From: Flavobacterium sp. UBA6721
GTDB taxonomy: Bacteria; Bacteroidota; Bacteroidia; Flavobacteriales; Flavobacteriaceae
Length of the DNA: 64,000 nt
Assembly: GCA_002454195.1 (NCBI GenBank)
Contig: DKIJ01000035.1
Coordinates: 4,715 to 68,714, forward strand
Direction of reading: 5' to 3'
Position 1 is the first letter of the stretch; each line of letters starts with the position of its first letter. Under the pieces are notes generated by a model. That model saw nothing but the letters and a program-made list of their open reading frames with translations. It made no database searches and was not told where the DNA came from. Made by a program: the position numbers and the translations under genes. Below are positions 16,571 to 26,024 of the stretch, piece by piece.

Positions 16571-17521
16571 TTAGCTCAAAATACTGATGATTTGAGTGGC
16601 TAATTCAGTTCCAATTCTATCTTGCGCCTCATCTGTAGCAGCTCCAATGTGTGGAGTCAAAGAGATTTTTGGGTGCATTAATAATTGAGTAGCTGGAGTT
16701 GGTTCGTTTTCGAACACGTCTAATCCAGCAAAAGCAACTTTACCGCTGTCTAATGCTTTTACTAAATCTACTTCGTTAATTACACCACCACGAGCACAGT
16801 TTACAATACCTACACCGTCTTTCATAGTAGCAAATTCTTTCTCAGTAACGATATATCCGTTTTGAGCAGGAACGTGTAAAGTAATGAAATCAGATTCAGC
16901 AAAAACAGATTCTAATGATTGTGTTTTAATTGTAGTTGTGATTGATTGTCCGTCAAAGAACTCTACTTTTACATCTACTTGTGGGATAAAACTATCCGCA
17001 GCAATCACTTTCATTCCTAAACCAAGAGCCATTTTAGCAGTAGCTTGACCAATACGACCAATACCTACGATACCTAAAGTTTTACCTCTTAATTCAATTC
17101 CATTAGCATAGGCCTTTTTCAATTCGTTGAATTTTGTATCACCTTCTAATGGCATGTTTCTGTTTGAATCATGTAAAAAACGAACACCAGTTAATAAGTG
17201 ACCAAATACTAATTCAGCTACTGATTCTGATGACGAAGCAGGAGTGTTGATTACAGCAATACCTTTGCTTTTAGCGTATTCAACATCAATATTATCCATA
17301 CCTACACCACCACGACCAATAATTTTAATGCCCGGACAAGCATCAATAATGTCCTTACGAACTTTAGTAGCACTACGAACTAAAATAACACTTACGTTGT
17401 TTTCGTTGATGTAGTTAGCTACTTGTTCTTGAGCAACTTTTGTAGTGATTACTTCAAAACCACCTTTTTCTAAAGCTAAGATTCCACTTTTTGAAATCCC
17501 ATCGTTTGCTAATACTTTCAT
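16571..17521 (-). CDS. serA: D-3-phosphoglycerate dehydrogenase
   Basis: A 316-residue D-isomer-specific 2-hydroxyacid dehydrogenase. It shows IGRGGVGMDNIDVEYA, the NAD Rossmann motif GIGRIGQATAKMA, VNCARGGVINE with the catalytic Arg, GLDVFENEP with Glu, and TPHIGA with His. It lacks the C-terminal ACT regulatory domain of long SerA, so it is a short form. It makes 3-phosphohydroxypyruvate for serine synthesis. serC lies upstream on the same strand, 194 bases away, with a repeat element between them. Confidence 0.88.
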   Translation of the reverse strand: MKVLANDGISKSGILALEKGGFEVITTKVAQEQVANYINENNVSVILVRSATKVRKDIIDACPGIKIIGRGGVGMDNIDVEYAKSKGIAVINTPASSSESVAELVFGHLLTGVRFLHDSNRNMPLEGDTKFNELKKAYANGIELRGKTLGIVGIGRIGQATAKMALGLGMKVIAADSFIPQVDVKVEFFDGQSITTTIKTQSLESVFAESDFITLHVPAQNGYIVTEKEFATMKDGVGIVNCARGGVINEVDLVKALDSGKVAFAGLDVFENEPTPATQLLMHPKISLTPHIGAATDEAQDRIGTELATQIISILS

Positions 17522-17578
17522 GTTTTTTTTTTATTACATTATGAGGATACCTCCTCAAATTAATTGAAATGTTTTTAG

Positions 17579-17681
17579 AAGCTGTTTCCCGCTATCCGTT
17601 TCAATCTTGTGTCGGCGTAGATGCCTGCCGCCACAAGGATTTCCACTTCTATCGGGGCTAGAGCCTCCGCTAGCAGCTAAA
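17579..17681. repeat. Structured intergenic repeat, copy A
   Basis: This lies between serC and serA. It holds the flank CCCGCTATCCGTTTCAATC, a hairpin CTTGTG-t-CGGC / GCCG-c-CACAAG (17606-17637), the flank GGATTTCCACTTCTATCGGG, and a small GCTAG...CTAGC palindrome. The flanks match, in reverse complement, those of the element at 40079-40206, while the hairpin sequence differs, which suggests a conserved fold. Probably a multicopy flavobacterial element. Confidence 0.7.
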
Positions 17682-17715
17682 GTTTAAACAAACAAAGAAA
17701 TTTTTTTGTAAATAT

Positions 17716-18786
17716 TTAAACCGCTTTCTCTAAAGCTTGCATTACATCTACTAAAACTTGTACGCTTTCAATAGGCATAGAGTTGTAAATAGATGCTCTG
17801 TAACCACCTACAGAACGGTGTCCTGGTAAACCTGAAATTCCAGCCTCTTTCCACATTTTGTCAAATGTTTCTGTGTGCTCTGGATTTGTTAATAAGAAAG
17901 TAACATTCATTGTAGAACGATCTTCCTTAACGGCTGCTCCTTTGAATAATGGATTTCTGTCAATCTCGTTATAAAGCAACTCAGCTTTAGCGTTGTTTAA
18001 ATTTTCCACCGCTGCAATTCCGCCTTTTTCCTTGATCCATCTCAATGTCAATAGAGACGCGTATACAGGGAATACAGGAGGAGTGTTGTACATACTGTCT
18101 GCTTTAATGTGTTTGGCATAATCTAACATGCTAGGGATAACACGACCGTTTTTACCAAGGATTTCTTCTTTGACAACTACTAATGTAGTTCCAGCAGGTC
18201 CCATGTTTTTTTGAGCACCAGCATAGATAATATCAAATTGAGAGAAATCTAATTGTCTAGAGAAAATATCCGAACTCATGTCACAAACTACTGGGACATT
18301 CGTTTTAGGGAATTCTTTCATTTGTGTACCAAAAATAGTGTTATTTGAAGTACAGTGGAAATAATCTGCATCAGCAGGAATTTCATATCCTTTTGGTACA
18401 TAAGTATAATTGTCTTCTTTTGAAGAAGCAACAATTACTGTTTCTCCAAAAAATTTGGCTTCTTTTATAGCTGCAGTAGCCCATGTTCCTGAATCCAAGT
18501 AAGCTGCTTTTCCGCCTTCTTTCATCAAGTTGTATGGAACCATTAAGAATTCAAGGCTTGCTCCACCTCCAAGAAAAAGAGCTTGGTATCCTTTTCCTTC
18601 TAATCCTAGTAACTCAAGCACTAAGGCTCTTGCTTCGTCCATTACTGCAACGAAATCTTTGCTTCTGTGTGAAATCTCTAAAATTGATAATCCCGAATTA
18701 TTGAAATCTAAAATAGCTTGTGCTGATTTTTCAAAAACTTCTTGTGGTAAGATAGATGGTCCTGCGCTGTAATTGTGTTTTTTCAT
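17716..18786 (-). CDS. serC: Phosphoserine aminotransferase
   Basis: A 356-residue class V aminotransferase starting [14 protein letters not shown]. An in-frame ATG 33 bases earlier would add [11 protein letters not shown], which does not fit the family, so the later ATG at 18786 is preferred. It shows the [18 protein letters not shown] phosphate-binding region, the CDMSSDI(F) motif and the PLP lysine in [12 protein letters not shown]. It makes phosphoserine from phosphohydroxypyruvate and glutamate, and can serve in vitamin B6 synthesis. It is functionally paired with serA just downstream. Confidence 0.95.
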   Translation of the reverse strand: MKKHNYSAGPSILPQEVFEKSAQAILDFNNSGLSILEISHRSKDFVAVMDEARALVLELLGLEGKGYQALFLGGGASLEFLMVPYNLMKEGGKAAYLDSGTWATAAIKEAKFFGETVIVASSKEDNYTYVPKGYEIPADADYFHCTSNNTIFGTQMKEFPKTNVPVVCDMSSDIFSRQLDFSQFDIIYAGAQKNMGPAGTTLVVVKEEILGKNGRVIPSMLDYAKHIKADSMYNTPPVFPVYASLLTLRWIKEKGGIAAVENLNNAKAELLYNEIDRNPLFKGAAVKEDRSTMNVTFLLTNPEHTETFDKMWKEAGISGLPGHRSVGGYRASIYNSMPIESVQVLVDVMQALEKAV

Positions 18787-18879
18787 GGTGTAGTATAAGT
18801 CCAAAAAATTAAAATGCAAATTTCGATAAAAATGGTCGAAAACACATTAAAATATCCGTAATAATTATTAAAAAAAGCG

Positions 18880-19938
18880 CTATGTTATTAACAAAAACGA
18901 TATAGTGTCGACGTTATCTGCATAATCCCATAATTTAGGCTTTTGTGTTTGTCCAAAGGGAATACTGTTTTTAATTAAATTATTACTCACGATACATTGG
19001 ATTTGTTCGGAGTCATTTTCTAGTTTGTTTTTTACATCTTCAAGGTCTTTGTAGTATTCATAAAAAACACTAGAAATAGGGGAGGAATAACTATTGTCCT
19101 CTTTTATAGTCAAGAAACCATTGTCTAATAATTGAAAATTACTCATCAAGAAAACAGCTTTGTTGTAATCGTAATTGTTAGCGTATTTTTCATATTGAAT
19201 CACATTTTGGTATTCAAACATAGCTTCAAAAAAGGAATCAAAAACATAGCCTTCTGGTACAAAAAGTTTAGAAACATTGCGGCAACCCAGTCCAAAATAC
19301 CTAAAAATATCCTCGCCTAATGCAATTAAATCTTCTTTGGTTTCTTTGCCGTTCAATACCGCGACAGAGTTTCTGTTTTTGCGAATAATAGCGGGTTTGT
19401 CTTTGAAATAATATTCAAAATATCGAGCCGTATTGTTACTTCCTGTAGCAATTACTGCGTCAAAATTTTCTAGTTTACCTTCTGCAAAAGTAATTTTGTT
19501 AGCTAATTCAGGAGCGATATGAATTAAATATTTAGCTAAAAATGGAAGTAAATGTTGATCGTTCGATGAAGTTTTTACAACCACATCATGACCTGTTATT
19601 AGGACACTTAGAAAATCATGAAAACCAACAAGAGGGATGTTTCCAGCAAGAATTAAGGCTACCTTTTTTTGTTTTACATTCTCAAGAGAATAGTTAGAAA
19701 GCCATTGGTTAATACTTTCTTCTGTTAAGGCTTGTGCCCAAGATTGTATTGCAAAATACACCTGTTCAGGAGTGTACCATCCGTTATGCGATTGTGAAAG
19801 ATGAATTAAATCAACAAAAGAATCAAAAAAAACAGCATTCCCTTGAACGTCTTCTCTTTGTTTGTTTTCGGTTTCAGAAAATTGACTTAGAAATTTTCCT
19901 AAGGCTACAAAAATATTTTTTTTGTTTTCTATTGTCAT
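18880..19938 (-). CDS. Acyl-CoA reductase, LuxC-like
   Basis: A 352-residue protein of the LuxC/acyl-CoA reductase family in the ALDH-like fold. It shows VALILAGNIPLVGFHDFL, GHDVVVKTSSND, VIATGSNNTARYFEYYF and a GLGCRNVSKLFVP motif carrying the probable nucleophile Cys. Family members reduce acyl-CoA or acyl-protein to an aldehyde; the physiological substrate in non-luminous Bacteroidota is unclear. It is divergent from a ferredoxin gene, with a good -7 box in the intergenic region. Confidence 0.85.
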   Translation of the reverse strand: MTIENKKNIFVALGKFLSQFSETENKQREDVQGNAVFFDSFVDLIHLSQSHNGWYTPEQVYFAIQSWAQALTEESINQWLSNYSLENVKQKKVALILAGNIPLVGFHDFLSVLITGHDVVVKTSSNDQHLLPFLAKYLIHIAPELANKITFAEGKLENFDAVIATGSNNTARYFEYYFKDKPAIIRKNRNSVAVLNGKETKEDLIALGEDIFRYFGLGCRNVSKLFVPEGYVFDSFFEAMFEYQNVIQYEKYANNYDYNKAVFLMSNFQLLDNGFLTIKEDNSYSSPISSVFYEYYKDLEDVKNKLENDSEQIQCIVSNNLIKNSIPFGQTQKPKLWDYADNVDTISFLLIT

Positions 19939-19976
19939 ATTGTTTGCTTATGAAATGTTTTGATTGTAATTTTGCA

Positions 19977-19984
19977 CAAAAATA
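19977..19984 (-). promoter_or_regulatory. Promoter -7 box for the acyl-CoA reductase gene
   Basis: TATTTTTG on the minus strand matches TAnnTTTG and lies 38 bases before the start codon at 19938. Confidence 0.6.
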
Positions 19985-20073
19985 AGTATAATATAGTCGA
20001 AAGACAAAAGTTATAACTGCTAGCTTGTTAAAACTGTATTGCTTTCGTACTTTAACCATAAAACTAAAACATA

Positions 20074-20424
20074 ATGGCAATTATAATAACAGACGAATGT
20101 ATCAATTGTGGTGCATGTGAACCAGAATGTCCAAATACTGCAATCTATGAAGGTGCTGATGATTGGAGATATAAAGATGGTACTAAATTAAGTGGAAAAG
20201 TAGTTCTTCCTGATGGAACGGAAGTAGATGCTGAAGAGGCTCAAACTCCAATTTCAGATGAGGTGTATTATATTGTTCCAGGAAAATGTACAGAGTGTAA
20301 AGGATTCCATGACGAGCCTCAATGTGCTGCAGTATGTCCTGTTGATTGCTGTATTCCAGATGAAAATCATGTAGAGGATGAAGAAACCTTGTTGAATAGA
20401 CAAGCTTTCTTGCATAATGAATAG
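20074..20424 (+). CDS. 2x[4Fe-4S] ferredoxin
   Basis: A 116-residue ferredoxin of the long-insert bacterial type. The first cluster motif [12 protein letters not shown] is at residues 9-20, and the second, [18 protein letters not shown], has an enlarged spacing. The protein is acidic and has no signal peptide, so it is a cytoplasmic electron carrier. It is divergent from the acyl-CoA reductase gene, and a strong terminator follows. Confidence 0.93.
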   Translation: MAIIITDECINCGACEPECPNTAIYEGADDWRYKDGTKLSGKVVLPDGTEVDAEEAQTPISDEVYYIVPGKCTECKGFHDEPQCAAVCPVDCCIPDENHVEDEETLLNRQAFLHNE

Positions 20425-20452
20425 TGAATTATATTTTTAATTTCAATTTAGA

Positions 20453-20487
20453 AAAAATCCTGAGTATTATGCTCAGGATTTTTTTTG
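20453..20487 (+). terminator. Terminator after the ferredoxin gene
   Basis: The stem AATCCTGAG / CTCAGGATT with a 6-base loop is followed by eight Ts. A-runs on the 5' side mean it can also serve the convergent TonB receptor gene. Confidence 0.88.
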
Positions 20488-20499
20488 TTTTAGAATATT

Positions 20500-23127
20500 T
20501 TAGAAATTAAAACCTAATCGAGCATAGTAATAAGCTCCGCTAAAACCCATTTGGACAGCATCCCAGTAACCACCACCTTCTACATCAGCATCTTGTTGAT
20601 CAGGGTAAACATTAAATAGGTTGTTAGCTCCAATGCTTAGTTTAGAATTTTTGTTTAATTTGAATCCTAAAGTTAAATCGGTTACTAGTTTTGAACTATA
20701 ATAGTCAGTAGCTCCACCATAATCAATTAGCTTAACTTCGCTAAAACGGGTAAATGCTAATCCTGTGTTGAACCAATTTACATCGTAACTAAGGTTTAGT
20801 CCAAATTTATTTTTAGGTGCTGAAGCTAGTAAGAAGGCTTTTTCTCTTTCGCCAAAGAAAATTTCTTTGTCTAAAGTACCATTTTTAACATTTCCAATTT
20901 TCATATCGTTTATGTTTCCAACTAAAGTGGCACTAAAAGTTTGGTCTGCAAATTTCTTTTTCCAAGAAAGGACTACATCCAAACCATAGGTTTTGGTATT
21001 AACGCCATTAACGAAAAATTGCGCTTCATCGACACCTAGATTAAAGGTAGAAGCATCAAAATAACCAGTCAAAACAATTCTGTCTTTGACATTGATAAAA
21101 TAGCCATCAACAGTAGCATTAAAATCACCAAAAGTTGATGTGAAACCAAATGAAGCATTTACAGCTTTTTCTTCATTTAGTTTTTCAATGCCAAATGCTT
21201 TGGTAACTGGGCTGTTATTTGGTGAAAGTAATATTTCAGAAGCACCGCTTGAGCTAAAATTCGTGAATCTTAAATTGTAATAGATTTGCGCCAAAGAAGG
21301 AGCTCTAAATCCTGTACTAATAGAACCTCTAATGTTGAAATTGTCTGAAGCTTTGATACGGGTTGCTAGTTTTCCGTTGAATGTGCTTCCAAAATCACTA
21401 TAATTTTCAAAACGCATCGCTCCGCTAATTAAAAAGGATTTGTTTACATCAAGCTCTAGATCGGTATATAAAGATATATTAGAGCGGCTTTTGTCTACCA
21501 CATTTGCGGGACTATATCCTGGAAATCCTTGTGAGCCTCCGGGTCTTGCTTTATTTGAAATAGGGTCAATTGGTGCTGATTGCGTGCTTGGGTCAGATAT
21601 AGGTCTGCCGTTGGTGTCATAAGTAGCATAAGAACCTTCTTCTCCGGCAAAAATATTAAAAGTTTCGGTTCTGAATTCCGAACCAAAAGCAACGTTTAAA
21701 CCATCTAAAACCGAATCAAAGTTTTTCGAAAAATCTAAATTGGTAGTATTTTGACTTAGGCTATGACCACCTGCATCAAATTCAGTTGGCGAAGCTTCTT
21801 CGAGTGATGCATTAAGAGTTCCTTTGATGTAATAATGGAATAAGTTTTTTCCAAAAGTATTACTGAAGTCTATTTTCCAGCCACTTTTGGTTTCTGTTTT
21901 GATGCCTGCCGCAAAAGAATTGTCAAGAATATTAGAAGTGATTCGTGGTGTATAACCTCCAGGATAAATAGATTCAACCACTCTTTCTCCATCATTTCTA
22001 GTGAACGCATAAGCATCAGTGTCACGATAATTTCGTCCTCCAAAAGCATAAATTTCGGTTTTATCTGAAACGGGTATTGACAGGTTTCCAAATAAGTTAA
22101 AACCTAAAATTGAAGCCTCACCAAATCCTTTTCTGAAATCAAAACCAGGGCGTAATGTTTTGTTTTTGTTTAAATATTCGGTTGTAAAATTGGCATAACC
22201 ACCTTTTTCGCCAACAGCCACGCCATAATTTGCAGATACTTTTACAGAACCTCCATCAAAGGCTTGGTCTTTTCCGAATGTGTTTCCAAAACCGTTTTGA
22301 TCTAATCTGTAACCGTCAGTATTTGCTGTTCCGGTAGGGAAGTCTCCTTTAGCATTAGTGTTGTAGGCGCCGTAAGAAACTGTTCCTGTGAATTCATTAA
22401 TATTATCGTTTAGAACAATATTTACTACCCCGGCAATAGCATCTGAACCGTATTGTGCTGCGGCACCGTCTCTTAAAATTTCAATTCTTTTTATCGAAGC
22501 AGCAGGAATAGCATTTAAGTCGGTACCAGTATTACCCCTACCACGTGTCCCAAATAAATTGATCAAGGAAGATTGATGTCTTCTTTTTCCATTGATTAAC
22601 ACTAAAGTTTGGTCAGGTCCAAGACCTCTTAAAGTAGCGGGGTCTACATGGTCGGCTCCATCAGAGCCTGATTGTTTATTAGCGTTAAATGAAGGTGCTA
22701 CATATTGTAGTAATTCATTGATTTCTAATTTTCCACTCTGGGTACTTACGTCCCTCATGTTGATGATGTCGATAGGAACAGCGGTGTTTACTACGGTTCT
22801 TTTGGTATTTCTCGAACCTACAATTACCACATCACTTAATATTTCGCCACCTTCAGAATTTAGAGTCACGTTTATTACGCTGTTTGTAGCTTGTTTTTCA
22901 GTGGTTTTGTATCCAATATAGCTAAATACTAAAGTTGCACCCTCTTTTACTTTGATGACATATTTTCCATTTAAATCGGTGGAAACGCCATTATTAGTTC
23001 CTTTTTCAATAATATTTACTCCAGGCAGATTGCTGCCAGTTTGGTCTTTGACAACCCCGGAAATGCTTTTTTGTGCTATGATCGAGCTAAAACTCAAAAG
23101 CAGAATTAATAGGTGGACGTTTTTCAT
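20500..23127 (-). CDS. TonB-dependent receptor with CarboxypepD_reg-like domain
   Basis: An 875-residue outer-membrane receptor. It has a signal peptide (MKNVHLLILLLSFSSIIAQ), a carboxypeptidase-regulatory-like domain (about 20-105: GVVKDQTGSNLPGVNIIEKG, FSYIGYKT), a plug domain (about 115-250: LRGLGPDQTLVLINGKRR, RIEILRDGAAAQYGSDAIAG) and a 22-stranded barrel ending in an aromatic strand (YYARLGFNF). It is not SusC-length and no SusD gene is adjacent, so a nutrient other than glycan, or a metal chelate, is possible. It is transcribed alone. Confidence 0.92.
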   Translation of the reverse strand: MKNVHLLILLLSFSSIIAQKSISGVVKDQTGSNLPGVNIIEKGTNNGVSTDLNGKYVIKVKEGATLVFSYIGYKTTEKQATNSVINVTLNSEGGEILSDVVIVGSRNTKRTVVNTAVPIDIINMRDVSTQSGKLEINELLQYVAPSFNANKQSGSDGADHVDPATLRGLGPDQTLVLINGKRRHQSSLINLFGTRGRGNTGTDLNAIPAASIKRIEILRDGAAAQYGSDAIAGVVNIVLNDNINEFTGTVSYGAYNTNAKGDFPTGTANTDGYRLDQNGFGNTFGKDQAFDGGSVKVSANYGVAVGEKGGYANFTTEYLNKNKTLRPGFDFRKGFGEASILGFNLFGNLSIPVSDKTEIYAFGGRNYRDTDAYAFTRNDGERVVESIYPGGYTPRITSNILDNSFAAGIKTETKSGWKIDFSNTFGKNLFHYYIKGTLNASLEEASPTEFDAGGHSLSQNTTNLDFSKNFDSVLDGLNVAFGSEFRTETFNIFAGEEGSYATYDTNGRPISDPSTQSAPIDPISNKARPGGSQGFPGYSPANVVDKSRSNISLYTDLELDVNKSFLISGAMRFENYSDFGSTFNGKLATRIKASDNFNIRGSISTGFRAPSLAQIYYNLRFTNFSSSGASEILLSPNNSPVTKAFGIEKLNEEKAVNASFGFTSTFGDFNATVDGYFINVKDRIVLTGYFDASTFNLGVDEAQFFVNGVNTKTYGLDVVLSWKKKFADQTFSATLVGNINDMKIGNVKNGTLDKEIFFGEREKAFLLASAPKNKFGLNLSYDVNWFNTGLAFTRFSEVKLIDYGGATDYYSSKLVTDLTLGFKLNKNSKLSIGANNLFNVYPDQQDADVEGGGYWDAVQMGFSGAYYYARLGFNF

Positions 23128-23325
23128 ACTAGACTAATTTTAAGTTGTTTGATGTTGCAATATAAAAAAATTTTAACATTTTTTATAATTTAGTTTTTGG
23201 AAAATGTTTAATTGTCTAAAAAATATTTAATGTATTTAAGAAAGGGATGCACTTTTTTAAATAAAATAAAGTAGTAATTTCATTTTTATCTTTCGTTAAT
23301 AGCTTCTAATACATTTATTAAATCT

Positions 23326-23333
23326 TATATTTG
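23326..23333 (+). promoter_or_regulatory. Promoter -7 box for ychF
   Basis: TATATTTG (TAnnTTTG) lies 67 bases before the ychF start, in an AT-rich gap divergent from the TonB receptor gene. Confidence 0.55.
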
Positions 23334-23398
23334 CACACTTTTAAAAATAAATTTTTCAAAAAGCACTTTCTAATTGTGCTGTAAAAAATATAAATAAC

Positions 23399-24493
23399 AT
23401 GAAAGCAGGAATTGTAGGATTACCTAATGTTGGAAAATCAACACTTTTTAATTGTTTGTCAAATGCTAAGGCGCAGAGTGCAAACTTTCCTTTTTGTACT
23501 ATCGAACCTAATATTGGTGTGGTAAATGTTCCAGACCCTAGAATTACACGTTTAGAGGAATTAGTTAAACCAGAGCGTGTTCAAATGGCTACAGTAGATA
23601 TTGTGGATATTGCGGGTTTAGTAAAAGGTGCAAGTAAAGGAGAAGGTTTAGGAAATCAATTTCTGGGTAATATCCGTGAGTGTAATGCGATTATTCATGT
23701 ATTGCGTTGTTTTGATAATGATAATATTGTTCATGTTGATGGTAATGTAAATCCAATTCGTGACAAAGAAACTATTGATATTGAGTTGCAGTTGAAAGAT
23801 TTAGAAACGGTTGAAAAACGTTTGGAAAAAGTAAATCGTGCTGCAAAAACAGGTAATAAGGAAGCTCAGGCTGAAAAAGCACTTTTAGACCGTATTAAAG
23901 ATGCATTATTGCAAGCAAAATCGGCAAGAACTGTAGTTCCACAATCAAATGATGAAGAAGCTTTGATGGAGGAATTTCAATTGATTACTACAAAACCGGT
24001 TTTGTATGTATGTAATGTAGATGAAGCTTCGGCAGTGAATGGTAATAAATATGTAGATCAGGTACGTGAATTAGTAAAAGATGAAAACGCAGAAGTTATT
24101 GTACTTTCTGTAGGTGCAGAGGCTGATATTACAGAATTAGAAAGTTACGAAGAGCGTCAGATTTTCTTAGAAGATTTAGGTCTTAAAGAACCAGGTTCGG
24201 CAGTATTGATTCGTGCGGCTTATAAATTATTAAATTTACAGACTTATTTTACAGCAGGTGTTAAAGAAGTTCGTGCCTGGACAATTAATATTGGTGATAC
24301 AGCTCCAAAAGCTGCGGGAGTTATCCATACTGATTTTGAAAAAGGATTTATTCGTGCAGAGGTAATTGCTTATGAAGATTTTTCGAGCTATGGTTCTGAA
24401 TCTAAAGTGAAGGAAGCTGGGAAATTGCGCGTGGAAGGAAAAGAATACATTGTAAAAGATGGTGATGTAATGCACTTCAGGTTTAATGTATAG
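23399..24493 (+). CDS. ychF: Redox-regulated ATPase YchF
   Basis: A 364-residue member of the Obg/YchF P-loop family. It has G1 GLPNVGKST at the N-terminus, the switch region [31 protein letters not shown] (G3), a coiled-coil insert (about 125-200), and a C-terminal TGS domain ([39 protein letters not shown]). YchF binds ATP in preference to GTP and associates with ribosomes, affecting translation and oxidative-stress response. It has its own promoter and a strong terminator. Confidence 0.96.
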   Translation: MKAGIVGLPNVGKSTLFNCLSNAKAQSANFPFCTIEPNIGVVNVPDPRITRLEELVKPERVQMATVDIVDIAGLVKGASKGEGLGNQFLGNIRECNAIIHVLRCFDNDNIVHVDGNVNPIRDKETIDIELQLKDLETVEKRLEKVNRAAKTGNKEAQAEKALLDRIKDALLQAKSARTVVPQSNDEEALMEEFQLITTKPVLYVCNVDEASAVNGNKYVDQVRELVKDENAEVIVLSVGAEADITELESYEERQIFLEDLGLKEPGSAVLIRAAYKLLNLQTYFTAGVKEVRAWTINIGDTAPKAAGVIHTDFEKGFIRAEVIAYEDFSSYGSESKVKEAGKLRVEGKEYIVKDGDVMHFRFNV

Positions 24494-24530
24494 TTTTTTA
24501 GAATAAAGAGACAGAAAAAAGAAAATAAAT

Positions 24531-24561
24531 AAAACCGTTGAAGCAATTCAGCGGTTTTTTT
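24531..24561 (+). terminator. Terminator after ychF
   Basis: A 12-bp stem (AAAACCGTTGAA / TTCAGCGGTTTT, one wobble pair) with a GCAA tetraloop is followed by a T run. Confidence 0.9.
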
Positions 24562-24618
24562 ATTTATTAATTTAAGATTTATATGTAATTTCATTTTAAA
24601 TTTTTTAATACTTACAAA

Positions 24619-25287
24619 GTGAAAAGATGTTTATTGGTTTTAGGATTACTCATTTTGATTTCTTGTAAAAAAGTTGAAAATGAGCCTTTTGGATTTAATT
24701 TTTATTTCGAAAAGACTCAGCCTGTAAATGATTCTGAATTGTTAAAAATTCCAAATAAATTTCAAGGATTGTTTATGAATTCTGATTCTATTTATGTTAA
24801 TGTTCAGGAAAATATTATTTTAAAGGAGTATTATAATAAATTTCGATTTCACAAAAAGGATTTTGATTCTATAAAGATAAATTTTGATAAAGTAGGGAAT
24901 AAATATATTTCTAAATTTAACAATGAAGTGTTTGATTATAGGTTGCTTAGGGATTCAGTTGAATTTTTAAACAAACAAATAGATACTTTTTTTGTTTTTT
25001 CGAATAATCAAAAAGCCAAACGATTTGACGGACAATTAGTACTTAATTTCAAGGATTCTATTTATTGGACGATAAAATCAATTCGTTTAGAGAAAAATAT
25101 CCTTAAAATAAAATACATTTATTCCGAAGAAGATTTGAAACTAATGGATTCGCTGACAAAAGTAAAATCAATAATGATTGATTCCTCTTCTTTCATTCTC
25201 AAACCTTCTAGAAATGAATTGAAACGAATTTTAAATTTAAAAAGATTGGGTGAAGAGTTGATGTATAAAAAAGTGAGAAATAATTAA
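24619..25287 (+). CDS. Hypothetical lipoprotein
   Basis: A 222-residue protein starting at a GTG codon with the lipoprotein signal MKRCLLVLGLLILISC (lipobox LISC). The rest is basic, rich in Asn, Lys, Phe and Ile, with no motif that I recognise. It looks strongly AT-biased. It lies 21 bases before an FMN-reductase-like gene on the same strand and may be cotranscribed with it. Confidence 0.62.
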   Translation: MKRCLLVLGLLILISCKKVENEPFGFNFYFEKTQPVNDSELLKIPNKFQGLFMNSDSIYVNVQENIILKEYYNKFRFHKKDFDSIKINFDKVGNKYISKFNNEVFDYRLLRDSVEFLNKQIDTFFVFSNNQKAKRFDGQLVLNFKDSIYWTIKSIRLEKNILKIKYIYSEEDLKLMDSLTKVKSIMIDSSSFILKPSRNELKRILNLKRLGEELMYKKVRNN

Positions 25288-25307
25288 TTTTATAAAATAA
25301 GGAAAGC

Positions 25308-25838
25308 ATGAAAATAATCGCTTTTGGCGGAAGCCCCAGTAAAAACTCTATCAATAAAAAATTAGCCACTTATGCGGCTGGATTGTTTCAAAATGCAGAA
25401 GTGGAAATTTTAGATTTAAATGATTATCAGATGCCACTTTTTACTGTTGATATCGAAGCCGAAATTGGACAGCATGAGTTAGCGAACGCTTTTTTATCAA
25501 AAATTAAATCTGCAGATTTTTTAGTGGTTTCTTTGGCTGAAAATAATGGAAACTATTCAGCGGCTTTCAAAAATATTTACGATTGGTGTTCCCGAATTGT
25601 TCCAAAAGTTTTTCAGGGAAAACCAATGTTGTTAATGGCTACTTCTCCCGGAGGCCGAGGCGGTGCTACCGTTTTAGAAATTGCTAAAAATGCTTTTCCA
25701 CGTTATGGTGCGGATATAAAAGCTACTTTTTCTTTACCGAGTTTCAATGATAATTTTGATGTCGAAAAAGGAAAGATTTCTAATGCCGAATTGGATGGTG
25801 AATTGAAGAAAACGATTGGTGAAATTCAGGAAAAGTAA
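25308..25838 (+). CDS. NADPH-dependent FMN reductase-like flavoprotein
   Basis: A 176-residue flavodoxin-fold protein with the flavin phosphate-binding start IAFGGSPSKNSINKKL, the segment VVSLAENNGNYSAAFKNIYDW and LMATSPGGRGGATVL. Such proteins bind FMN and reduce quinones, azo dyes or chromate with NAD(P)H. No signal peptide, so cytoplasmic. It sits between a hypothetical lipoprotein gene and parE. Confidence 0.88.
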   Translation: MKIIAFGGSPSKNSINKKLATYAAGLFQNAEVEILDLNDYQMPLFTVDIEAEIGQHELANAFLSKIKSADFLVVSLAENNGNYSAAFKNIYDWCSRIVPKVFQGKPMLLMATSPGGRGGATVLEIAKNAFPRYGADIKATFSLPSFNDNFDVEKGKISNAELDGELKKTIGEIQEK

Positions 25839-25954
25839 TCGATTATTTCGTTTTAACGATAAAATTAAATTTTTCTGTCTTGGTATTGGACTTTTCTTAA
25901 TTCTAAAATCTGTTTTTCGCTTTCTCTTTTTCCCACTGTCAATATCATTTTTGA

Positions 25955-25962
25955 TAACTTTG
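25955..25962 (+). promoter_or_regulatory. Promoter -7 box for parE
   Basis: TAACTTTG (TAnnTTTG) lies 62 bases before the chosen parE start at 26025. It is also upstream of the GTG at 25986, so it does not decide the start by itself. Confidence 0.5.
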
Positions 25963-26024
25963 GTCGGAAGCCCTTTTAAAATAGGGTGAAATATGCTATA
26001 TTAGCAAAAAATCCACAAAATTTA

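Noticed and set aside
18787..18819. Earlier ATG for serC
   Set aside because: The added residues [11 protein letters not shown] do not belong to the family start, [11 protein letters not shown].
20500..23127. Several plus-strand open frames over the TonB receptor gene
   Set aside because: They lie antisense to a strong gene, have no signal or domain and follow its codon pattern.
25986..26024. GTG start for parE
   Set aside because: The extension is not conserved; ATG at 26025 gives a normal N-terminus.
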